64,000 nucleotides of DNA, from NCBI GenBank assembly GCA_964501335.1, contig CAZCTC010000013.1:62001-126000 (forward strand). The letters are read 5' to 3'. Each line of letters starts with the position of its first letter. The first letter of the stretch is position 1. Positions 57,752-64,000 of the stretch are shown here, piece after piece. The DNA comes from CAZCTC01 sp964501335. GTDB lineage: Bacteria; Chloroflexota; Anaerolineae; B4-G1; SLSP01. Made by a program: the position numbers and the translations under genes. The notes beneath the pieces are model-generated. The model had not been told where the DNA came from. It did no database searches and saw only the letters and a list, made by a program, of their open reading frames with translations.

Positions 57752-60637
57752 ATGAAACGTAATCCAGGAAATGCGATTACCCCGATGTTAATGAGCTGGT
57801 TTCAAAGCCTGCCTATCGGCGGCAAGATCGTGGTGGGCGGGCTGGGAGGATTGAGCGCCGCCGTTTTAATCGGCGCCAAAGAGCTGGGGATTCCCCTCAC
57901 AGATCTGGTCGGCTATGCCCCGGCTTTGGGCGTTGCCGCTGGCGTCAGTGCGGGAGCGGGCCTCGGCGGCTGGTTCTGGTGGCAACAACGCCAGCGCGCT
58001 CAGCAGGACGCCCAAAATGTAGAACTGGCCAAAACCGGCCGCACCTGCCTGATCCTGCCCCCCCGCGGGGACGCGCAACCCTGGAAAGCCATGGCCAGCC
58101 AGGCGCAGACCTTCGCCGGGCATGTCGCCACGGCTCTCCGCCAGTTCCCCGATTCCCACGTCGCCCTGGAGATCGTGGGCAGTCAAGCCGGCACGGTCTT
58201 TCAAGTCTGGGCTCCCGAGAAGCTCTATCCCATCCTGGAACAACTGCTCCTGGCCTCTTTCCCGGAAGCCCAACTGCGCCAGCCGCACACCCTGCTCGAC
58301 CGACCCGACGCCCTGGCCGATCTGGCCAAGAACACCGCCTGGAGCCGCCTCAAGCTGGAGCGCAACCCCGCCAATCCCCTCAAAACCGCCGGCGAATTCC
58401 CCGATGATGCCCTGGCCTCCCTGATGGCCACCCTGGCCCGGACGCCCGGCATGGGCCGCATTGGGATTCAGTTGATCCTCAAAGCCCCCAACCGCAAATG
58501 GAACCAGGCCGGCTGGCAGGAAGCCCGCAAGCTACGCCAGCAATCCAGTGAAATCCCCGCCGGCCAGCGCTCCGAGAGCTTCCGCAAACGGCTCGAAGCC
58601 CTGGAACGCAAACTCGAAGCCCTGACCACCGTTTCGGCCAATGTGGTCATCTTTGCTGAACCCCGTTCGATGGCTCGCCTGCCGCAGCTGCGGATGGCCC
58701 TGACCAACTCCGTCGAAAGCGCCCACAACTACCTCAAAGAAGCCGCTCAGGGCCAGGGCCCGGAAATCCTGCAAGGCCGGCACTTCGATCCCCGCACCGG
58801 TCAGAATACAGTCTTCAGCGCGGACGAACTGGCCTCGCTCTGGCATGTCTCCCGCGCCGGCGACGCCATCACGGCCCGCGGCGTCTACCTGGCGCCCCCG
58901 CCCGAAGTCGTCACGCTGAAACGCCCGCCCTTCGATCCCCGTTTTCGCGTGCTGGGCGAGTGCCTGATGAAAACCGGCGAGAAAGGCTTTGCCCGCTGGC
59001 CCCACGGCTTCGACACCCTGGTGCATTCCTTCTGGTGCGGCCCTACCGGGATCGGCAAGTCCACCCTGCTGGCCTTTCAAATCGTGCAAGATCTCTGCGC
59101 TGGCTATGGGGCGATCCTGATGGAACCGCACCGCGATCTGACCCTCTCCGTCATTGATGCCGTGCCCCAGGATCGGTTGGGCGATGTCATCTGGATCAAT
59201 CCCACCGGCAAGGACCGCAGCTTCGGCGTCAATTTACTCGACTACGGCGGCGATCCCAACCGCCGGGAAATCGTCTCCGCCGACTTCAATGCCGTCCTGA
59301 AAAAGATGCTGGGCAACGACTATGAAGGCATTCGCATGGGCCGTCTGCTGCGCAACGCCATCCACGCCCTGGTCGAAGCCGAAGCCAAACCCACCATGCT
59401 GCACCTGCTGGCCTTCCTGCAATCCGCCGACTATCGAGAAACCGCCCTGGCCGCCGTCGAAAACCCCATCATCCGCGCCTTCTGGGAAGACGAATTTACT
59501 CAATGGTCCGCTTCGGTCCAATCCACTTCTCTGGGCCCGGTCCTCAACCGCGTCGAACCGCTCCTCACCCGCATGATGACCCGGCATGTAGTGGCCCAAT
59601 CCACCACGACGTTACCGCTTCGTCAACTGATGGACGCCGGCAAGATCATCCTGATTGACCTTTCGGCCAAAGACAAACGCATCGGCGACGACAACGCCAA
59701 AGCTCTCGGCACTTTGATGATTGCCCTGGTCTGGGCCGCGGCCTCTTCCCGCGTCAAAGGCACCTATCCCCTGCCCACTTACTTCTGGGTCGATGAATTC
59801 CAGGAATATGTGGCCGAAGATTTTGTCAACATCCTGGCCGAAGCCCGCGGTTTTGGGCTGGGTCTGAACCTGGCCACCCAATATTATGGCCGCCTGCCCG
59901 AATGGATGCGCCAGGCGGTTCTCTCGAACTGCCGCACCAAACTCGCCGGCGCCATCGAAAGCCCCGATGAAGCCCGCCTCATGGAACGCATCTTCAGCGT
60001 CCCGGAATCTCAAATCCGTTCCCTGGATGCCTACACCTATCTGACCCGCGTTTCGGTCAATCGCCGGGCCAGCGATACCTTCACTCTGATCGGTCTGCCG
60101 CCTCTGGGCAAGAAAGCCGACCAGATCAATCCGGCCCTGCTGCGCGAAGCCTTCACCCGGGCCCATCGCGGCCAGCCGCCCATGCCCTCCGACCATGGCG
60201 CCATCCCCTTCGACTTCTTCGCCGGCATTGCTCCGCTGGACCCGACCGAACGTACCCAATGGACCCGCCATCAAACCACCCTTCGCAGCCTGGACTTAGC
60301 CGCTCGCGCCAAATATCTGGCGGCCCTGCCCGAAGCCGAATGGGAATCCTATCGCCGGTTACGTCGGCAGGCCGATCTCGAAGAATATCAGAACCTGCTG
60401 GCGCATCCCCATCTCGTTCCTGACCTACCCGATTTCGAGCTGCTTTCCGAAGCCGACCGCAAACAAGCCAAACCGCTTCCCCCTCAAGCCCGTCGCATCC
60501 GCCGGCTCTCTTCACTCCAGGCCGAAGTCCCACGGGATGAAATCGAAGCCGAACGACTCCGCATCCGCAGCGGTTCTGAAGGGACCTCGACTTCTTCCCG
60601 TTCTGCCGCTCAATCGCTCGATGATTTTCTACGATAA
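57752..60637 (+). CDS. VirD4/TraG-like type IV coupling ATPase
   Basis: The 961-residue protein has N-terminal hydrophobic helices (IVVGGLGGLSAAVLIGAKEL, LGVAAGVSAGAGLGGWFWW). The ATPase core has Walker A CGPTGIGKSTL near residue 431, ILMEPHRDLTLSV, Walker B TYFWVDEFQEY near residue 679 and GLGLNLATQYYGRLP after it. This is the TraD/VirD4-type pattern also seen in DUF87-like proteins. Coupling proteins bring the relaxase-DNA complex to the channel. AGGAAG precedes ATG. It lies downstream of the main operon after a terminator and a purine-rich repeat, so it may be separately expressed. Confidence 0.87.
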   Translation: MKRNPGNAITPMLMSWFQSLPIGGKIVVGGLGGLSAAVLIGAKELGIPLTDLVGYAPALGVAAGVSAGAGLGGWFWWQQRQRAQQDAQNVELAKTGRTCLILPPRGDAQPWKAMASQAQTFAGHVATALRQFPDSHVALEIVGSQAGTVFQVWAPEKLYPILEQLLLASFPEAQLRQPHTLLDRPDALADLAKNTAWSRLKLERNPANPLKTAGEFPDDALASLMATLARTPGMGRIGIQLILKAPNRKWNQAGWQEARKLRQQSSEIPAGQRSESFRKRLEALERKLEALTTVSANVVIFAEPRSMARLPQLRMALTNSVESAHNYLKEAAQGQGPEILQGRHFDPRTGQNTVFSADELASLWHVSRAGDAITARGVYLAPPPEVVTLKRPPFDPRFRVLGECLMKTGEKGFARWPHGFDTLVHSFWCGPTGIGKSTLLAFQIVQDLCAGYGAILMEPHRDLTLSVIDAVPQDRLGDVIWINPTGKDRSFGVNLLDYGGDPNRREIVSADFNAVLKKMLGNDYEGIRMGRLLRNAIHALVEAEAKPTMLHLLAFLQSADYRETALAAVENPIIRAFWEDEFTQWSASVQSTSLGPVLNRVEPLLTRMMTRHVVAQSTTTLPLRQLMDAGKIILIDLSAKDKRIGDDNAKALGTLMIALVWAAASSRVKGTYPLPTYFWVDEFQEYVAEDFVNILAEARGFGLGLNLATQYYGRLPEWMRQAVLSNCRTKLAGAIESPDEARLMERIFSVPESQIRSLDAYTYLTRVSVNRRASDTFTLIGLPPLGKKADQINPALLREAFTRAHRGQPPMPSDHGAIPFDFFAGIAPLDPTERTQWTRHQTTLRSLDLAARAKYLAALPEAEWESYRRLRRQADLEEYQNLLAHPHLVPDLPDFELLSEADRKQAKPLPPQARRIRRLSSLQAEVPRDEIEAERLRIRSGSEGTSTSSRSAAQSLDDFLR

Positions 60638-60647
60638 GGAGATCCTC

Positions 60648-60851
60648 ATGCCACTTAACCTCCTGTTGGTTCTAGCGTTGGTTACGGTGTTGGTTTGGAC
60701 GTTGGTTTCCAGGCAGTTCGGATTATCTGGAGATCTATTCGTCTACACCTGTCCACACGCTTATCTGGTATCCTTTTCGGGTTCTGAATTTTCCACTTTT
60801 TATCTCTACCGCTCTTTTTTTCTTTTTTCCACCCGGCGGTGCCGCCGATGA
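60648..60851 (+). CDS. Small hydrophobic protein
   Basis: The 67-residue protein has an N-terminal membrane helix (LLLVLALVTVLVWTLVS) and an aromatic-rich remainder (FSTFYLYRSFFLF). AAGGAGA precedes ATG 60648, 10 bp after the coupling ATPase. The stop overlaps the next start (ATGA), supporting translation. Base composition is AT-rich compared with neighbours. No function is known; a membrane partner of the coupling protein is possible. Confidence 0.55.
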   Translation: MPLNLLLVLALVTVLVWTLVSRQFGLSGDLFVYTCPHAYLVSFSGSEFSTFYLYRSFFLFSTRRCRR

Positions 60852-61780
60852 GCCGCCTGACCCGTCCCACCTGCCCGCCGAAACAACCGCTGCCCCATGC
60901 TACCCAACGGCCCGAAGCCGCGGTCAATTCGGTCTACCTCTCTGAACTGACCCTGACCAGCCGCGACCATCAGATCCTGGAACACCTGGGGGAGATCGGC
61001 TATGCCACCACCGACCAACTGACCCGGCTCTTTTTCGGCCTGGGCCGGCCGGCCTTGCTCTCGGCGCAACGCCGGCTCAAACAACTCTGGGAACGTCACA
61101 TCCTGGATCGCACCCCCGGTCAGGATCTTCTGCGCTATGCCCTCCCATTGCAACTGGTCTACTCGCCCGGTCTGGCCGGCGTGCGGCTCTTGAGCGACGG
61201 CGATGAAAACCTCAAGCTGCGCCGGGGGATCCACTTGCAAGCCCATAACGTACTGCTGGGCGAAGCCCTGGTCCGCCTGGCACTCTCCGCCCAGGCCGCC
61301 GGCTGGGAGCCGGATTACCAGGGCGAACGTCACGCCTACAGCCCCTTTCAATGGGAAGGCCAGTGGATCAAGATGCGCCCGGACGGCCGCCTGATTTTGC
61401 AACGTCCAGCCGAAGAACGGACCCTCTCGTTTTTTCTGGAAATGGATACCAGTGTCAAAGAGATCGATGTCTATCTGGCCAAGATCTCCCAATATGAACG
61501 GTACTACCGCAGCCGGGCCTGGCAGGAACGCTATCGCACCTTTCCGGGAATTGCCATCCTCGTCTGGGCCGGAACGGATACAGGAGATCCAAACCGCTGC
61601 CGGCAACAGGCCCAAACCCGCCTGCAGCGCATTCTGGATCTGGTGCGCGCCCAGCGCAAAGATCGAGATTTGGTCTGGTTCTTCACAACGCTGGACCAGA
61701 TCGGCACCGGTCGCTGGCAGGCCCTGACCGCTCAAGGGGAAATCCGGGAAACCCATTTCTTTGAAGGGAGAGAGCTTTGA
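60848..61780 (+). CDS. Replic_Relax-type (MobC-like) replication-relaxation protein
   Basis: The 310-residue protein has an N-terminal winged helix (LTSRDHQILEHLGEIGYATTD, QLTRLFFGLGRPALLSAQRR) and a C-terminal alpha/beta domain (SFFLEMDTSVKEIDVYLAKI, YYRSRAWQERYRTFPGIAIL). This is the pattern of the replication-relaxation family of plasmids and conjugative elements. Such proteins relax DNA near an origin or assist the relaxase. ATG 60848 overlaps the upstream stop. The gene directly precedes a repeat-rich region that could be its target. Confidence 0.8.
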   Translation: MSRLTRPTCPPKQPLPHATQRPEAAVNSVYLSELTLTSRDHQILEHLGEIGYATTDQLTRLFFGLGRPALLSAQRRLKQLWERHILDRTPGQDLLRYALPLQLVYSPGLAGVRLLSDGDENLKLRRGIHLQAHNVLLGEALVRLALSAQAAGWEPDYQGERHAYSPFQWEGQWIKMRPDGRLILQRPAEERTLSFFLEMDTSVKEIDVYLAKISQYERYYRSRAWQERYRTFPGIAILVWAGTDTGDPNRCRQQAQTRLQRILDLVRAQRKDRDLVWFFTTLDQIGTGRWQALTAQGEIRETHFFEGREL

Positions 61781-62153
61781 AAACCGGTCACTTCCTTTAC
61801 CGGCAGTTGCCGGTAGGGGCCGGGAATTGCCGGCAACGATTTTCGCAGGGCCCATTGCCCATCCATTTACCCTGGCACGTTGGGAAGTGCCCGGATCTCT
61901 CAAAGTGGGGGCAGATGGGTCTATCTCCCGATCCCTCAAACCGGCTCGGGTTGGGCTATGGGCCGATGGCTCAATCTGCCCACCTGAGCCCATCCGAACA
62001 TGCCCCAATCTGGAGCACGTTGAAAGATGCACCGATCCCTCAAGTTGAGCAATTGAGCTTATCTTCACTTTTACCAATCTGCCCCAGATTGGGCCATCCG
62101 CCGATCCCCCAATCCGTAATCTTCTGCCAATCCACATTTTTGAGGTGAATTTC
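61781..62153. other. Repeat-rich non-coding region, candidate oriT or partition/origin site
   Basis: Within 373 bp lie four phased CCGG motifs (61784-61835), CGATCCCTCAA at 61929-61939 and 62033-62043 with a variant GATCTCTCAAA at 61894, CAATCTGCCC at 61972-61981 and 62075-62084, and the inverted pair CCCCAATCTGG (62003-62013) with CCAGATTGGG (62084-62093). Two overlapping open frames exist but have no ribosome site and a composition dictated by the repeats. I read it as a cis-acting site next to the relaxation-type gene. Confidence 0.5.
61784..61835. repeat. Second phased CCGG array
   Basis: CCGG cores lie at 61800, 61810, 61820 and 61830, exactly one helical turn apart, with an outlying copy at 61784. 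The units (ACCGGCA, GCCGGTA, GCCGGGA, GCCGGCA) resemble those at 15224-15270, suggesting the same binding protein. Confidence 0.6.
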
Positions 62154-62864
62154 ATGAAACGCCTGGTCATCCATTATTCCAACATCGTCGGGTTGCTCGT
62201 GCCGGACTCCCTGCTCGATTCACTCTTGCTCTCCCTGACCGAACTGGAAGCCCGCGATCCTCACACCCTGCCCGGCGCTCCGAGCGACCTGGGAATCGGG
62301 ATGTTGAAGCACACCCGGCTCTGGATCGAAACCGAGCGCGACAACGGCGGCCTGTCCCCGGCGGCCGTGGCCTACCTGGTAGGCGTCGGTTATGATACCG
62401 TCCTCTTTCGGCTCAAACGGGACCACCTGACGATCCAACGTCCGGGCCATCTGATGGTCATTCCGCCAGCCGCTACGCTGCACCTGGCCGGAGATCGGCT
62501 GCTGTTGAATCCGCCGGCCACGCTTTCAGAAATCGGCGACGTGCATATCTTCCCGATTCCCCGTCCGGTGATGCGACTCCTGGCGTTGCACTGGCATTCC
62601 CTGCTGACCCCGGCTCCCTGGCGTGCGCTGGGCCAAGCCCTGGTCGAAGGAGCAGAAACGCCCATCCCCGCCGCCCGGTTGTCCGCCTGGCTGGAGCGCC
62701 CGGATACGTTGCCACAATTGCAGGAGGACTGGGACGCGGATCCCCGACCCGTTATCCCGGTGCGCGGTTCAGCTTTTGCCGGCGACGATCTGGCCCGCCT
62801 GGGATGGAATCATCATGTGGTGGCCACCACGCCCTTTGTCTGGCCCCCGGAGGCCAGCCGATGA
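62154..62864 (+). CDS. Hypothetical protein upstream of topoisomerase I
   Basis: The 236-residue protein is soluble with no membrane segment. It has no motif I can name. The N-terminal half is helical and the second half is rich in Pro and Leu (HIFPIPRPVMRLLALHWHSL). GAGGTG lies 9-14 nt before ATG 62154; a GTG three codons earlier overlaps that site. The stop overlaps the topoisomerase start by 4 bp, which indicates co-translation and suggests a DNA-processing role. Confidence 0.65.
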   Translation: MKRLVIHYSNIVGLLVPDSLLDSLLLSLTELEARDPHTLPGAPSDLGIGMLKHTRLWIETERDNGGLSPAAVAYLVGVGYDTVLFRLKRDHLTIQRPGHLMVIPPAATLHLAGDRLLLNPPATLSEIGDVHIFPIPRPVMRLLALHWHSLLTPAPWRALGQALVEGAETPIPAARLSAWLERPDTLPQLQEDWDADPRPVIPVRGSAFAGDDLARLGWNHHVVATTPFVWPPEASR

Positions 62865-64000
62865 CCACGCTTTTGATCGTCGAATCGCCCACCAAAGCCA
62901 AAGCCATCGCCGGCTATGCCGGACCCGGCTACTTTGCCCGCGCCACGTTCGGCCATTTCCGCGATCTGCCCAAAGACGAATTAGGAATTGATGTGGCCCA
63001 CGCCTTCAAGCCCACCTATCACATCACCAATCGCAAGACGGTGACGATCCTGCGCGAAGCCATCGCCCGCGCCGATACCGTGCTCCTGGCCACGGATCCC
63101 GATCGGGAAGGCGAAGCGATTGCTTGGCACCTGGAAGAAATGTTTCGCAAGGAACTCAAAGGCAAAACCGTCCGGCGCGTGACCTTCCACGAAATCACCC
63201 CGCAGGCTGTGCGCGCCGCGCTGGCCCAGCCCCGGTCGGTTGATGCCGATCTGGTCGAAGCCCAACAGGCCCGCCGCATTCTGGATCGACTGGTCGGCTA
63301 TACCCTGAGCCCCTTGCTCTGGAAAAATGTCCGGGGTCCGGCGGGCCTTTCCGCAGGCCGGGTCCAGACGGCGGCGTTGCGTCTGGTCGTCGAACGGGAC
63401 CGGGAGATCGCCGCGTTCGTCCCCCGCGAATACTGGACCCTGGATGCAGAACTCTCCCGCCCGGATCAACCGCACTTCCGGGCCCGGCTGGCGGCCATCG
63501 ACGATCGCCCGGCGGATCTGCCGACCGAAGCCCTGGTCCGCGCCGTGATGCTGGATTTGGAGAATGCCGCCTATCAGGTTGCCAACGTGCGCCGGGAACG
63601 CAAACACCGGCAGCCGCCCGCGCCGTTTACCACCAGCACGCTCCAACAGGATGCCGCCGCGCGGCTGCGCTGGGGCCCGAAGAAAACCATGCAGGTGGCC
63701 CAAGAGCTTTTTGAAGGGTTGAACCTGCCGGAGGTAGGCCACGTCGGCCTGATTACCTACATGCGCACCGATTCCGCCCACGTCGCCCCCGAAGCTCAGG
63801 CCACGGCACGGGAAACGATCGCCGCGCTCTTGGGCCCCGAAGCTTTACCTGAGACCCCGCCCACGCATACCACGAAAACCGCCAACGCTCAGGAAGCCCA
63901 TGAAGCCATCCGTCCGACGGCGCCGGCCCGGCGGCCTGGCGATGAACAATTACGCCAGGCTTTGACCGAAGATCAACACAAACTCTATGAACTGATCTGG
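62861..64000 (+). CDS. topA: DNA topoisomerase I (type IA), N-terminal part
   Basis: The first 380 codons are in the window and the frame is open at its end. The TOPRIM domain shows LLIVESPTKAKAI with the catalytic Glu, and TDPDREGEAIAWHLE with the metal-binding Asp residues. AQQARRILDRLVGY follows, and the active-site Tyr lies in GLITYMRTDS near residue 300, then EAHEAIRPT. Type IA topoisomerases relax negative supercoils. Element-borne copies (such as TraE of RK2) are common in conjugative plasmids, and this one is co-translated with the gene before it, so it is probably the element's own enzyme. Confidence 0.95.
   Translation, partial: MTTLLIVESPTKAKAIAGYAGPGYFARATFGHFRDLPKDELGIDVAHAFKPTYHITNRKTVTILREAIARADTVLLATDPDREGEAIAWHLEEMFRKELKGKTVRRVTFHEITPQAVRAALAQPRSVDADLVEAQQARRILDRLVGYTLSPLLWKNVRGPAGLSAGRVQTAALRLVVERDREIAAFVPREYWTLDAELSRPDQPHFRARLAAIDDRPADLPTEALVRAVMLDLENAAYQVANVRRERKHRQPPAPFTTSTLQQDAAARLRWGPKKTMQVAQELFEGLNLPEVGHVGLITYMRTDSAHVAPEAQATARETIAALLGPEALPETPPTHTTKTANAQEAHEAIRPTAPARRPGDEQLRQALTEDQHKLYELIW

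Larger units (their letters stand above)
10856..64000 (+). mobile_element. Putative conjugative element (ICE or plasmid), right end outside the window
   Basis: The span carries, nearly all on one strand, an excisionase-like gene, partition (ParM-like), replication (DnaB, initiator, loader, SSB), a VirB/Tad transfer operon, a VirD4-like ATPase, a Replic_Relax-type protein and topoisomerase I. The serine recombinase at 8905 is the likely integrase, so the left edge may lie near 8.4-10.6 kb. The AT-rich island at 20.8-28.3 kb looks inserted. No att direct repeat was identified and no classical relaxase gene is visible, so the borders and mobility are inferred. Confidence 0.55.

Noticed and set aside
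61777..62148. Open frames overlapping the repeat region after the Replic_Relax-type gene
   Set aside because: The start is TTG without a ribosome site, and the peptide reflects the DNA repeats; a cis-acting region explains it better.
60806..62170. 454-codon minus-strand frame opposite the Replic_Relax-type gene and repeats
   Set aside because: It runs through both a recognisable gene and repeat-rich non-coding DNA without any protein motif.

Overview
The window looks like chromosome or large-element DNA from a Chloroflexota bacterium, probably of the Anaerolineae type. The grounds are Thr-Pro-rich linkers in secreted proteins, secreted proteins ending in LPLI/LPAV-like tails, short purine-rich intergenic repeats, and the general codon style. 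This is inference from sequence character only. Most of the window is GC-rich. The segment 20.8-28.3 kb, the first ~1.9 kb and short intergenic stretches are visibly more AT-rich. No rRNA or tRNA gene was recognised.

Layout. (1) 1-4923, minus strand: a restriction operon, type III Res, then a GmrSD-like DUF262/HNH nuclease, then the start of a Mod methyltransferase. (2) 5442-10548: two related large serine recombinases, separated by a small CRISPR array without cas genes and by an XRE-type regulator. (3) 10856-15746: an excisionase-like HTH protein, an FtsK-like ATPase, small membrane proteins, a ParM-like actin and a probable DNA-binding partner with an array of 10-bp-phased CCGG motifs in front of it. 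(4) 15743-16996: a radical SAM-HNH fusion whose first 21 codons are cut off by an in-frame TGA. (5) 17039-20750: a compact replication module of DnaB helicase, an initiator-like protein carrying an iteron/inverted-repeat cluster inside its own coding sequence, a DnaC-like loader and an SSB-like protein. (6) 20822-28056: an AT-rich island with a SpoIID/LytB-domain secreted protein, a TolB-like propeller, a Fur-family regulator with a palindromic operator, and a CbiM-CbiQ-CbiO cobalt/nickel ECF transporter. (7) 28282-57610: a promoter, a leader with a strong terminator hairpin, and then a very tightly packed operon (many ATGA overlaps). It combines a VirB-like conjugation apparatus (M23 peptidase, VirB6-like, pilin-like, PrgI-like, VirB4) with a complete set of Tad/Flp pilus genes (TadE, TadG-like, CpaB, TadZ, TadA, TadB, TadC), a sortase and a group of secreted or anchored proteins. 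(8) 57752-64000: a VirD4-like coupling ATPase, a Replic_Relax-type protein, a repeat-rich non-coding region with a second phased CCGG array, an unknown protein and the first 380 codons of topoisomerase I.

Taken together, regions 3-5, 7 and 8 read as one integrative/conjugative element or conjugative plasmid with its own partition, replication and transfer functions. The restriction operon and serine recombinases lie to its left and the metal-uptake island interrupts it. The most notable points are the VirB/Tad hybrid apparatus, the origin-like repeats inside the initiator gene, the duplicated phased CCGG array, and the radical SAM-HNH gene with its in-frame stop.
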